This document shows positions 31,987 to 45,049 of a stretch of DNA of 64,000 nt, piece after piece (within the stretch, counting starts at the first letter, position 1; each line of letters begins with the position of its first letter). The notes beneath the pieces are model-generated. The model ran no database searches. It had not been told where the DNA came from and worked only from the letters and a program-made list of their open reading frames with translations. This DNA comes from Diabrotica undecimpunctata. Taxonomy: Eukaryota > Arthropoda > Insecta > Coleoptera > Chrysomelidae. The translations under genes and the position numbers were made by a program. Location: NCBI RefSeq assembly GCF_040954645.1, contig NC_092811.1, positions 86,667,199 through 86,731,198 of the forward strand. Direction: 5' to 3'.

Positions 31987-33060
31987 CAGATTTAGCCACA
32001 TTTTTACTTGCCATATTGCTGTTGTGAGATTGTCACTTTTAAAATGGTCAACTTAAGTCAAATCTAAAATAGTATACTAAGAGGTGATATATCCTTCTGG
32101 CCTTATTTTCGGGCAGCAATTTAAAATTAAGCATATGCCATAATAGTGTCTTAATAGAGTGTATATACAGGGTGCGACAAATAAACGGCCAATTAGAAAT
32201 TGTTCGACAAATAAAGGTAACTGAATCATGACAATTGGAATAAAGGGCTTTTGAAAAGTAAACGTTTGAAAACTTAATGTATTACCCCGTGTCTGACACG
32301 GAGCGGCTTATCGCGACTTGCTCGTGTCTCACACATCTGTCAGTTTCACCTTCCAAACAAACTTTGTTTAGTGTGGATAATTAGTATTTTTCGTTATTTT
32401 TTCATTTTTTTCCAGAATCTTTCCGCTTTTTGGATTATCCGAGTATTCTAATAGCTACTACCATAATTTTACAAGGTTGTGTAAATAATAAAGCATGTTG
32501 TTTTATAAAAATAGCAATAAAATGCATGTATTAATAAACTGAGGTTAGGATGTCTTTAATTTAAACTTAACTATATTTCATAGAAATAAAACACTGAATT
32601 ATGATGATATTATAATAAATAGAATAAAATAAATAATATAACAAATAAAATAACTTAAAAAAAAATCAGCAGAGGAAGCAAAATATTAACTGAGATTGGG
32701 CATTTCAACTTTTGTTTGTAAAAGTAATAATAACAATATGGCCGCCGTGACGTCACACTCCTGTCCGTTCAAACTTTGTATGGCCCTTTTTGACCCATTC
32801 CTGACGAATTTATTATTTATTTTATAAAATATTGGAGTATTGGCGCAATAATAACTTCTGATCAGCATAACTGGAACTACTTCTCTGTAAAGTTTTAGCC
32901 TATTTAACTGAAACCACTTTGACATAAGAAAAGTGCCGGGGTCCTTTGTAATCAATAACTAAAAGATTTTATAAAGAGCCATACAAATCATTAAATATGT
33001 TTAACTCGTAATTAGATATAGAATATATAAAATAAAGAAGTAATACAGAACAACAAAAAT
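31987..33060. other. Spacer without supportable gene
   Basis: AT-rich sequence. The tatatacagggtg at 32164-32176 resembles termini of insect DNA transposons (tacagggtg...), but no matching inverted end was found. A minus-strand 89-codon frame (32686-32955) has no recognisable motif. Confidence 0.4.
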
Positions 33061-34768
<1,708 letters not shown>

Positions 34769-34769
34769 T

Positions 34770-36632
34770 CTGTTTGTTGTCATTTAACTTATATGATCGT
34801 TACATTTTACTCTTCTGTTTCTTACCCAGTGCTTGATGTTCTCCACCTAGCGTCTACGTCGTATATCTGTACTTCGAGCTCTCTTCCATGGTGTTTGCCA
34901 TCAATTTTTCTAAGTGTTTTCATCTCTGCTTTTTCTAACATCCTTTTTGTCCTCTCTGTGCTAGGTCGTGTTTCTGCCGCGTATGTCATTATTGTTCTGA
35001 TGACTGTTTGGTAAATTCTGCCTTTCATTTCTCTCCCGATATTTTAAATTCTCCATATTGTTTTATTCGGGCAACCTGCAGCTCTGTTTGCTCTATTTAC
35101 TTGATCTTCTACTTTTGTTTAGAGCTTTTCATAGCTAGATAATATATTGATATAAGGTCGATGCTCGAATAAATGAACTTTGAAAAATTAAAGGCAAATA
35201 TCGAGCACAATTTTAATAATTAAATCTTGCCCAAGTACTTTCGCTTTCTACTTCCTTCCTTGTTCTAGTGTAGTGTTATGTACAATTTATGTCTCGATTT
35301 TATGTTTATTACATTCTGCGCTTGCTGGATAGCCCAAATTTGACGAAGTAAGTCTAAAACTTTTAATCACAAAAAACTTTTATCATCCACTAACTTCGAG
35401 TTTTTATCGAAGTTAATCAATTTTCTTCATTTAAAAAAACGTTTCTTGGCTTATTTCAGATGCCCCTAAAGAGCTGTAGAAAGCGAAAGTACTTAACGAG
35501 TACGATAATATACTGCCTAGATATTTAAAATTCATCACTCGTTTTATTATCTGACCTCATAGCTTCGATTTACATCTTAGTAAATTTGCTGTAATAACAT
35601 GCATTTTATCTTTTTTTGGGAAATTAACATGTTAAATTTTGTAGCGGTTATATTAAATTGGTGTAGCATACGTTGTAAATCATCTTCACATTGAGAAAGT
35701 AGTATTGCGTCGTCTGTATAGCAGATAAAAGAGCTATTAGGATGCTTGATCTCCATTCTTGAGAAATTCTGTTTTGTTCTATTATTTTTGGATGAATTTT
35801 ATTAGTTGTTTAATCAGATCTGGTCCTTTGTACTTTGAGAGTTCGTTCGGTTTTCTGTCGTTTTCACCTTTATCAAGTAAGAGTAGTCTTATTTTCTTCT
35901 GAATTTGTATGGTTTTTTAATCAGTTCGTTTATTTCTTTTTTTTTGTCCTCTGATCATGCTCCATATTTCTTTTTGTGTTCCGTAGAAGTCGTGTTTCAT
36001 CTGTTTTGGGAAGCTCTGCCAGTATTCCCTATTTATTTGTCTAATTAAAGTATTCGTTTCATTTCTGATTCGTTTATAGTGGTTATATGCCTGTTGTGTT
36101 TGTTTGTATTTGTATTGTAAAAAGGCTTTCTTATTTTCTTCACATTTTGTCTTCACTTCCTCTCTAAACGTTGGGGTTTCCTTTTTTGATATATTAGAAT
36201 TTGTTGCTTCAAGAGATTCTGTTGCTGCGTTAATTATGTTATTTTTGAATTTTTCTTAGCTTTTCTCGATGTTATTGTTTTCTAATATTTCATTCCCAGG
36301 AATCTTTTCTGATATTCTTTTTCTGTATAAGTATTCCGTGGATTCAGTAGTCATTCGACTTTGATTTTTGTTTGTGTTGACGCCGCTCTCTTGGGTATGA
36401 AGGATTTCAGGATAAGTCTTATTTTACACAGTACTAGGCTATGGTCGCTAACTACATCTGCTGAGTTGCGGTATCTTACGTCGATTATTATTGATGAATG
36501 TATATCTTTGTGGATAATCACATAATTTATCCTAGATCTTTTTCCACGGCTGTTACTGAATGTATATTTGTTTTGGTCTTTGTGGTCAAAAATGTGCGTT
36601 GTTTTTTCTAAGTTCGTTATTCGTGCTGAAAT
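34770..36632 (-). pseudogene. LINE 'Y' 3' part: endonuclease end, linker, RT end
   Basis: 36644-36351 reads FDHKDQNKYTFSNSRGKRS, then INYVIIHKDIHSS and NSADVVSDHSLVLCKIR (C-terminal endonuclease with SDH). 36156-35917 is a charged linker (IREYWQSFPKQM-type). The RT palm is largely missing; RT block sequence resumes near 35750-35520 with DDLQRMLHQFNITATKFNMLIS and MNFKYLGSIL. After a 358 bp insertion, 35130-34822 gives KGRIYQTVIRTIMTYAAET. The N-terminal part lies at 46111-46650, on the far side of element X. Confidence 0.8.
35146..35503. mobile_element. 358 bp non-autonomous insertion with 8 bp duplication
   Basis: Flanked by gataatat at 35138-35145 and 35504-35511 and splits LINE 'Y' between YLGSIL and SSYEKL. 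Inside is a 19 bp inverted pair: aagtactttcgctttctac near 35235 and its complement near 35475. A smaller aacttcgag...cgaagtt hairpin lies near 35394-35424. The 8 bp duplication fits a hAT-type MITE, but no matching termini are visible, so the family is open. Confidence 0.7.
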
Positions 36633-36684
36633 CCATAAGGACACTAAGTTCCTGTTGCTGACTGTATACTATGTATCACAAAAA

Positions 36685-37482
36685 ATTTATTAAAATCGTT
36701 TTTAAAAGGTTTATAATTAAACACCCAATCGGGCTTTATCAAAACAACAATACGTTTTCAGAATCCATATTCGATCATCAGTGTTCTAAAAAGTATATAA
36801 CCACTTTAATTAAAAAGAACGTGAAATTTAAATTTTGACCAAGGTTAATGCAAAATGTGGTTAATACTTACTAGGTGTACATGTTTTGAGCCACTGATTA
36901 TCTGGGTAAAAACCCGTTAAAAGTTATTGGTTTAAATTTATTTTACATAATTAGATCTTATATGTTAAGATGTTAGAATTACCAGTGGATTCGATAAAAT
37001 GGCATCGTAAGACTCTACATGTAGTTGCTGCTCCTGAGACAAAGTATCTACGAGGACTTTAGAAATATTTAAAAAATTGGATACGTTAAAATTAAAATAA
37101 TATAACAGTAGCATCCATCAATGTTGTGGTTTTAATTGTAAATTTGTCTTAAATTTATGTTAAGATTATGGAGAAAATTGTTTTATTGATTAATGTATGT
37201 GGAATGAATCGTGATGAAAATTTTGTGGATACTGATAGACAATCAACTATACATTAGTCTAAATTAAGTGGTTGTAACCTAAAGATTCTAACAAAAGGCC
37301 CTTTATGTTTAGCAACATTTGGTACCTGGAAAATGGAAAAATAGATATATGTGTAAATAGAATAAAATTATTTTGTAATGTAATGTTCATGTAGTACTTA
37401 ACTTATAACTTAAGCATGGAAGACCCTCTATGTTAAAAACCGACATTTGGTACCTGGTAAATATCAAAATTTTTAAGTTACA
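36685..37482 (-). repeat. Element X left arm, outer part
   Basis: Reverse complement of the right arm at about 45290-46098. It carries copies of a box containing acatttggtacctgg at 37313 and 37443 that recur in both arms. It continues at 40616 beyond the nested Sola-like element. Confidence 0.85.
36746..36785 (-). ncRNA. Hammerhead-like motif, element X left end
   Basis: Minus strand: stem I AACA, core CTGATGA (perfect), stem II GAAT/ATTC with loop ATGG, conserved GAA, stem III AAC/GTA (one pair broken), H17 = T, stem I TGTT. All core residues are present; only one base pair of the minimal stem III is lost. The layout matches the stem-III-poor hammerheads of Penelope and related retroelements. 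Confidence 0.55.
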
Positions 37483-37486
37483 AATT

Positions 37487-40400
37487 GAAGGGCTTAGAAT
37501 AAAAGGGGTCCAAGGGCATTTTTTTTAATATCGAGTTAAATACAGATTTGAATACCTAAAGTATAGTATTATTAATCTTAAAATAGATCTAAGTGATTTC
37601 ATACATAGATTGCCATCTACTGGGGTTTGAAAAAAGTTTTGTAAATAAAAGTATAGAAACCTTCAGTTTAAAATGGATCCAAGCGCACTTGGTTTCCTTA
37701 TATTCCAACTTCCAACTTAAATTCAGTCAGTATACTTTGACTTATATGTTGTAACGTATATTATCACCTTCGATATTTATGGCCTAAATTGTGTATAAAA
37801 CGATAGAAATAGTTTAAAAATATTTATATAAAATGTATTATAGCAGTGGCAGTGAAGGTAAGTAGGTTTTTATTTATTAATTTTTAAAATGAGAGTTCAA
37901 TTCGGACTGAGTATGTTGTTGTTTTCAGTTAACCTTAAAATTAACGTTATTGATTGTACATTTTTTATTATGATTGCTGTTTACGGCTACATCGTGCCGC
38001 TTTTAATACACAAATAAAATTTAATTTTTTACCGTCGTCTGTTGTAGTATTATTTAAATATCTTAGCAGTATTTTAAAAGTGTTTTAATAAAATATATAC
38101 CCGATATATACCCGAAGACGTAACAAACTAAGTTTTTACTTCTTTGAAATAAAATACTTTAAATTTAAAACTACAGTATACAGCCACTGGGACTTTCTCT
38201 TTTAATCTTTTAACAATATTACTTTTAAACCAATTTGGTAATCGGTACTTTTTGTTTCAGAGAACGTCGATCCGTTTGAAACAGATGAAGAAAGTGAATT
38301 TAACCCAGGTAGTTCATTATCATCAGAAGAATCCTTATCGTCAGAAAACGTAAACTTCAAAAAAACACGTAAAAAGAGCAGAAATGAAAGCAAATGGAAA
38401 ATTAACAAAAGAAAAAAATTACGTAATACTGGAATGGCATATGTGGCTCATAAAGGGAAAAACCATGCTGCACGATCTGTCCAGGAATACAACCATAACT
38501 GCAGGTATAAATGCAACGAAAAAATCTCGGAAGAAAAACGAATTCAATTGTTCAAAAGCTTTTACAAACTGGCATCATATGATCTTTAAAATTCCTTTTT
38601 ATCTTTCTGTATAGAAAAGAAGAATGTAGCTAGATCAAAATTGACAGAAAAAATAAAAGCTACAGCACAGAGATATTTCTTTTAAATAAACGAGTCTGCA
38701 AACTGTTCTTTCTTCGAACATTAAACATAAGCAATAAAAGATTTAGAACTGTTTGTAAGAAAACTGATCAGGTTGGTGTATGCGAAAAAGATCGAAGAGG
38801 GCAACAATCTACTAAAAGAATGGATCCACAGAAACGTAATAGTGTTATTGAGCATATAGCCAAATTCCCAAAATATATGTCATTATTCAAGGAATTCAAA
38901 TTTGAACACAAGATACTTGGCACCAGATTTGAATTTAAACAAAATGTACCAGTTATATGTTCAACAATGTGAGGAACTACATGAGGATCCAGTGAAGCTC
39001 TCATATTATAGACATATTTTTAATACGGCATTTAACCTAACATTTCATAGGCCAAACTCAGATACATGCAGTAGATGTGACGCCTATAGAAATATTATAG
39101 AATATTCAGCAGATGCAGAAAATGTAAAAATAGCCAAATTTGATCAAGAGCTTCATCAACGGAAAGCAAAGATGGCTGAAACAATGAAAAAACAAGATAG
39201 TGAAAAATACAAAGCATCTGTAGATACGAACGTAATCTGTTTTGATCTTCAGCAAACCCTGTCCACTCCCTTAATAACTACTTCCAAAGCGTTTTATTTG
39301 CGACAGCTTCTGTGTGTGTTCACAATGTAACCACAGGAAGATCAGAAATGTACATCTGGGATAAATCCATTTCAAGCAGGGGATCTCAAGAAATTGGTTC
39401 GTGCCTCATTCATTTTGCAAATAACGTACTCTCTAAATGTGTTACCAAGATCATCGCATATAGCGATTGCTGTGGTGGACAGAACAAAAATAAAAACATT
39501 GTAAAGCTGTTTATGTTCTTGGTTAAATCTACTCATATTCAAGAGATTCATCACAAGTTTTTGGAACCAGGCCATACATTTATGGAGTGCGATAGAGATT
39601 TTGGTATAATTGAAAAAGTGAAGCGTAAGAATCCACAGGTATTTATTCCAGAGCACTGGGCCCAGCTAATTCAATCAGCTTGCAAAAAGTTTAATGTACA
39701 CCGAATAAATCAAGAAAACTTTTACAGTTTTGAAACAATAAACAAAGTTATAAGTGATCCCAAAAAACACAGTAAAGGTTTTCTTTTTAAATGGAGACCA
39801 GTGCGGTACTTTTTGTATGAAAAATCTTCCGAAACATTTTCGTTTTCTTTTAAGGAAACATTAAATGAAGAGTTTTTATTTTTTACATGTGCATGTGTAC
39901 AAAAAGGAGCTGGACGTCCTACTATTACCATGGAAAATATGTTTAAAAAAAATCTTAACGCTCAGCCGATAAAAATCAATAAATTGAAATGGGACAATAT
40001 TCAAAAACTTCTCGATTTTATTCCACCGGTTTACCACGAGTTCTACAACAATCTTCCCAATGAACACAAGAAAAAATTAAAAACTAAGACCGCCAACGAA
40101 GCGTCTGAAGAAGGTTTTCAAGAAAAAACTGAAACGTTGGAGTCGGCATCGCAGCAAATTTAGTTTGGCGAAGACATGGAAGATACAGCAGTGCTGGACT
40201 CTGATTATGAGTGAAACTTGCTTAGTGAAAAGATATTTTTGGCAATCTTTTATTATTTTATCGTTTTATATTATAAATAAATAATTTACCCAATAAAGGT
40301 TTAAACAAACATTTTCAAAATTTACCTCTTTTCCTGCAGATCCTACGGATGCATTTTAGTCCAGATAATAATTGGTTGACCGTTCAGAATAAGAGGGTTC

Positions 40401-40611
40401 CAAGTGCTTTTTTTCAAAATAAAGGTAAATTGGTTATTTTTTTGAAAATGTGTGTAGGTATAATATTTTTCTGGTCTCCCTTAATAATATAATAATACTA
40501 TGTACGACTGTAGCTAATGTACAAGGAATTTTTATTATTCAAAAAACTTTGACCTTAAATATCTCAAAACTAGTAAAATTGCACTTGGATCCCTTTTATT
40601 CTAAGCCCCTC
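37487..40611 (+). mobile_element. DNA transposon (Sola-like, tentative) with AATT duplication
   Basis: Terminal inverted repeats of about 36 bp: the left begins gaagggcttagaataaaag, and the right, read inward, is gaggggcttagaataaaag. Flanked by AATT at 37483-37486 and 40612-40615. The right arm of X gives the empty site. Length is 3125 bp. It encodes one transposase on the plus strand. The 4 bp duplication and the protein type suggest Sola, but I cannot confirm the superfamily by alignment. Confidence 0.8.
38262..40163 (+). pseudogene. DDE-type transposase of the Sola-like element, frameshifted
   Basis: After a TTTCAG acceptor at 38261: an acidic/Ser-rich start (DPFETDEESEFNPGSS), a KKLRNTGMAYVAHKGK segment, a Cys cluster (YNHNCRYKCNEKISEEKR) and LFKSFYKLASYD, then TAA. 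Pieces in other frames (KLFFLRTLNISNKRF, DRRGQQSTKRM) bridge to YLAPDLNLNKMYQLYV, DTCSRCDAYRN and CFDLQQTLSTP (first Asp). After a frameshift near 39320 the 283-codon frame has WDKSISSRGSQEIGSCL, AYSDCCGGQNKNKN (second Asp) and LEPGHTFMECDRDFG (third acidic). Three to four lesions; inactive. A similar uncharacterised family is common in insect genomes. Confidence 0.75.
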
Positions 40612-41495
40612 AATTCATGAACATAAATAACTAGATAAGTATTAAAGGGTAAAGTTGGTTACCTAGTTGTTTTTGTGTGTTAACAACTATAGAAGACAAA
40701 CAGAAAATTGATTGCTGAAAGGTGGTTTTATAATGTGTTAATCATACACTACTCAACTTATAACTTAGAAGAAAAGGCCCTATCTCTTATACAACAACAT
40801 AAGGTACATGAGAAATATAAAAGGGATAAGTTATAGTTCATGAGCTTATGGTGGGATGATAAAGTTAATAGACTATTGGTGTATATTGACAAGATGTGTA
40901 ATAACAGCAAAAGTAGATTCAAATTATGGTATGCCCTCCTCCCCCTCTTAAATCATTCACTATCTTACGCCTTCACCTACATATCCACACATCCAGATAA
41001 TTTCATGATCCATCTAAAGTCTAGCCACACATTTGAATCCTCGCTTATCAATCACAACTCCATAGTAACATAGTATTAAATCAATAAGGTAGCGGGTAGG
41101 AACTCCTTTTTGGACAGTCCTATCAGGGAAAGTTAATCAATATTTGCCTTCCGCAGATTCCAGGTGTTTCCTGGCCTGGGAAACTAGTACCTGTCAAGGG
41201 TCCCTTGTCCAGGGTCATGGATGAAGACACAACGGCATCCAGGGCGGAGAAGAAGGTCTTCACAACGGTCTGGGGGGCGGAGGTGGCAGCCCCATGGTTT
41301 TAGGGTTTATATAAAATCGAACCTGGAAAGCGGCAGCTGGTGTTTCAGTATTTGTATTGAGCGGAAGTCATGTAGGCCAGAACGGTCAATATATAACAGT
41401 ACCAGGTGCGGTGGTAACCACCTAAACAGCGTGTACACAGCGGTATAGAAAGCCAAAGGAATGACTACTACACTATTTTTCCCAGGTTTATCAAT

Positions 41496-44400
41496 ATGGC
41501 TGAGGAATTAAACGATAGCCCCGAGTACGGGTGCCTCTTAAATGAGGCAGGGGTGCGAAGAATCTCCCGCTTGGCCAAATTTGATATCGAAAAAAGCTGT
41601 AGAATAGGCACATGGAATGTGCGGAGTTTATATGAACCCGGAAAAACACACACTGCCATAAATGAGATGAGAAGACTGCAAATATTAATTCTGGGTATTA
41701 GTGAAATGCAATGGCCCGGATCTAGCCAATACCATTTGGATGATCATGAAGTGTATTATGCAGGAGAAGATAGTTTTTATCATCGTAATGGTGTAGGATT
41801 CATAGTCTCAAAGGAGGTTAGCAAATGTGTCAGGGCGATATGCCAGGTATCTGAACGGGTCATAATGATTCAGTTGAACGCGAAACCCAGAAATATAAAT
41901 TTAATACAAGTGTATGCACCGACAGCGGAAAGTGAACTAGAAGAACTTGAAAAGTTCTACGCCGATCTAAAGACTGTAACTGACCAACTCAAGACTAGAG
42001 ATCTTACCATTCTGATGGGTGACCTTAATGCTGAGATAGGAAAAGGCAGACAAAGCAACATTATTGGACGTTATGGACTGGGCGATAAAATTTAAAGAGG
42101 AGATTATTTCGCAGATTTTTGCAAAGAACATAACTTATGTATAATGAACACCTTTTTCAAACTACCTAAACGGAGATTCTTCTTCTTAACATGCCACACA
42201 CCAAAGTGCGTAGGCGACTATCTCATTACTAGAATTCTGTTCTTGGCGGCGTGACACAGCTCGCCTGTATTGTGTATTCCTGTCCATTCTTTAATATTCC
42301 TTAACCAGGATAATTGTTTGCGGCCGGCTCCTCTCCTACCTTCGATCTTCCCTTGTAGGATTAACTGTGGTATTTCATATTTTGCTCCTCTCAATATGTG
42401 CCCAAGGTAACCAATCTTGCGTTTTTTAAATAATTCAAAGAGTTCTCTTTCCACGCCGGCTCTCTTAAGGACGTCATCGTTTCGAACTCTATCCACCCAA
42501 GGTATGCGCATCATTCTTCTCAATGACCACATTTCAAATGCTTCAAGTTTGTTGATAGATGTTTTTTTCAAAGTCCACGTTTCCATGCCATAAAGCAAGA
42601 TGGACCATATATAGCACTTGGAGATTATATAAACGGATATATAAATTATAAACGGAGATTATATACATGGAAATCTCTAGCAGACACTCCCCGTAATATG
42701 GTCAGAAACCAAATTGACTACATAACTATCAGTGAGCGTTATAGAAATGCAGTAAAGTCTGTAAAAACTTTTCCTGGTGCCGATGTTCCATCTGATCACA
42801 ATCTGTTGTTAGCCGAAATAAAATTAAAACTTAAACGGATAAAGCAACAACGATCCTATAACAAACTGGATATGGATTTTATTAGAAACGATAGCCAGAT
42901 GATTGCAAACAATTTAGAGAGCAATTTTGAGAATTATGACCATCATAATAAACAAGAAAAATCCATCGACGATTATTGGAACCAAATTAAAACGATTATA
43001 AGCAACTCAACTCCAAACTTAAAAGAGAGCAGTCAAAAAAGCAACAGTGGATAAACGTAGAGATTTTGAATTTGATGACGCAATTTTAGGAACCAAAACG
43101 TCAAAATGTATAAAGGAATTAATAAAGAGATAAGGACTAAAATAAGAGCTACAAAACAAACATTCATTAATTTAATATGTATAAAAAATAAAAGAACTGA
43201 CACGTCAGAACAAAAAACAGGCAAATAACATCGTTGATAGAGACGGAAAACTGATTATCACTAATTTGCATAAAATAGACAGATGGAAAGAGTATATTGA
43301 GGAACTGTTTAGTGATGAAAGGCCCGAGCTTGAAATTAACGAAGTAGTTACAGGACCTGACATAACTATGGACGAAATTGAACAAGCAATACGATTAGCA
43401 AAGACCTGAAAAGCGACGGGACCATATGAAATAGTGAGTGAAATAATAAAGCTCTTTGAAAGTTCAGGTAAAATATCTCTCCTTCATATGTTTAATAAAA
43501 TTTATGAAACTGACTATATACCAACGGATTGGCGGCTGTCGACTTTTGTGACGATACCTAAAATAGCAAATGCAAAAAGATGTAGTGACTACCGAACCAT
43601 CAGCTTGATGAGTCATGTTTTAAAGATATTTCTACGAATTTTGCACTCTAGGATATACCAAAAAATAGAACAACAACTTGGTGACACACAGTTTGGATTC
43701 CGCAATAACCTTGGAACAAGAGTATTTAGTATTCAGATTATGGTACAGAGATACAGAGATGTCGGACATCCAGTTTATATGTGTTTTATTGACTTTGATA
43801 AGGCCTTTGATCGAGTAAAACATACTGAAATGATAGCCATTCTTCAGCAGGTAGGTATTGATGATAAAGACCTACGCATTATTAAAAATCTTTACTGACA
43901 TCAACGTGCAAATATCAGGATTGGCCGGGACACTTCTGAAGAGCTTCAAATACGAAGACGAGTAAGACAGGGCTGCATTTTGTCCCCGCTATTATTTAAC
44001 ATCTATTCTGAGTTCGTTTTCAATAAAGCAGTGACTAATGTTCAATGTGGTATAAAAATGAATGGCGTCAATATTAATAGTTTGAGATATGCGGATGACA
44101 CAAAGTTAATTGCAAGCAATTACGAGGAACTTCAACATCTAATTAATAGGATTACCACAACGTGTGATGAATATGGCCTTAAGCTAAACTCCGTAAAGAC
44201 AAAGGTGATGGTCGTCAGTAAAACGCCAATACAAACGGAAGTGGTAACAGCTTATGATGAACAACTGGAGAGAACTAACAGTATCACTTTGGTTGTAATC
44301 TAAATGAGAACTGGAACATGAGCAAAGAATTTAGAATACGGATAGAGAAGGCCAGAGCTGCATTCTTTAAGATCAAGAAATTGTTATGTGAAAACAATAT

Positions 44401-44693
44401 TACTTTAAGTCTGAAAATTAGATTAGTGAGATGTTATGGGAAAAGTTACGGAAATCGTCAAAACAGTTAAAAATCGCAAACTTGAATTTTTTGGCCATGT
44501 TATGCGTCACCCAGAGAGATATAATATACTCCATTTAATAATAAAAGGCAAGGTAGACGGAAGAAGAGGGCCAGGTCGAAGAAGAACGTCATGGCTTAGA
44601 AACCTGAGAGATTGGTTTAATAGATCCTCTGCATCTCTTTTCCGAGCTGCCATCAACAAAATTACTATAGCCAATTTGATAGCCAACGCTTGA
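41496..44693 (+). pseudogene. RTE-like endonuclease-reverse transcriptase, several stops
   Basis: Endonuclease 41496-42175: CRIGTWNVRSLYEPGK, ILGISEMQWPGS, HRNGVGFIVS, INLIQVYAPT, MGDLNAEIG; TAA at 42093. After the nested fragment: LYTWKSLADTPRNMV, NQIDYITIS, PGADVPSDHN (catalytic SDH). RT: SDYRTISLMSHVLKIFL, TQFGFRNNLG, MCFIDFDKAFDRVKH (motif A intact), RRRVRQGCILSPLLFN, LRYADDTKLIAS (motif C intact). End: LEFFGHVMRHPERYN, RRGPGRRRTSWLRN. Lesions: stops near 43409 and 43897, a frameshift near 44290 and a small deletion near 44430. Catalytic residues are intact, but the frame is not. Confidence 0.88.
42179..42649 (-). mobile_element. RTE 3' fragment (antisense) with 11 bp duplication and (AAG)n tail
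   Basis: Flanked by aaacggagatt at 42168-42178 and 42650-42660. The minus-strand frame of 126 codons (42598-42218) reads LYGMETWTLKKTSINKLEAFE, IGYLGHILRG and GRRGAGRKQLSWLRN, a clean RTE C-terminus without stops. The tail is AAGAAGAAG at 42187-42179. A 5'-truncated target-primed insertion into the endonuclease of LINE 'B'. Confidence 0.92.
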
Positions 44694-44732
44694 TAATAGA
44701 GCTCGGCACATGAAGAAGAGATTAAATCAATA

Positions 44733-45049
44733 GATCTTTTTGACCACCTTTTATATCTATCAATATAATTACACACCATCTCCCCTTTTTTACGCGGTAA
44801 GAACACACACATTTTACAATATACAGCAACCCCACATATCTCTTTAAAATAGATCTTCACTTTTTCATTCTTTTTCATCCAACATCTTATTTTTTACTTA
44901 TCCACATAGTTCGCTCAGGGTCTGGTTTCGGATCTCTGTAGACCTCAGCCTCTTGTTAAGTTTTTTCTTTCTTTCTCTCTTTTCACAACAATTTTAAAAC
45001 ATCACATAATTTTAATTAAATTTAACAAAGCCACCTACAATCATTCTAC
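44733..45049. other. Interior of element X, non-coding
   Basis: T/C-rich sequence with no open frame of note and no counterpart in the left half beyond about 40930. Together with about 40930-41086 this is all that remains as X's own interior. No reverse transcriptase or transposase belongs to X itself. Confidence 0.5.

Larger units (their letters stand above)
41087..44720 (+). mobile_element. Full-length RTE-like LINE 'B' with 12 bp duplication
   Basis: Flanked by attaaatcaata at 41075-41086 and 44721-44732. A 5' leader of about 400 bp (41087-41495) precedes the endonuclease frame, and the 3' end is gaagaagag. Its landing site is the interior of element X. It contains a 471 bp antisense RTE fragment. 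A complete 5' end is rare for LINEs and makes this copy useful as a family reference. Confidence 0.88.

Noticed and set aside
32686..32955. 89-codon minus-strand frame considered as a host exon
   Set aside because: No family resemblance and no convincing splice sites; ends in a Leu run from AT-rich sequence.
41221..41448. 75-codon frame in the RTE 'B' leader
   Set aside because: Arg-rich, no recognised motif; likely non-coding leader of the element.
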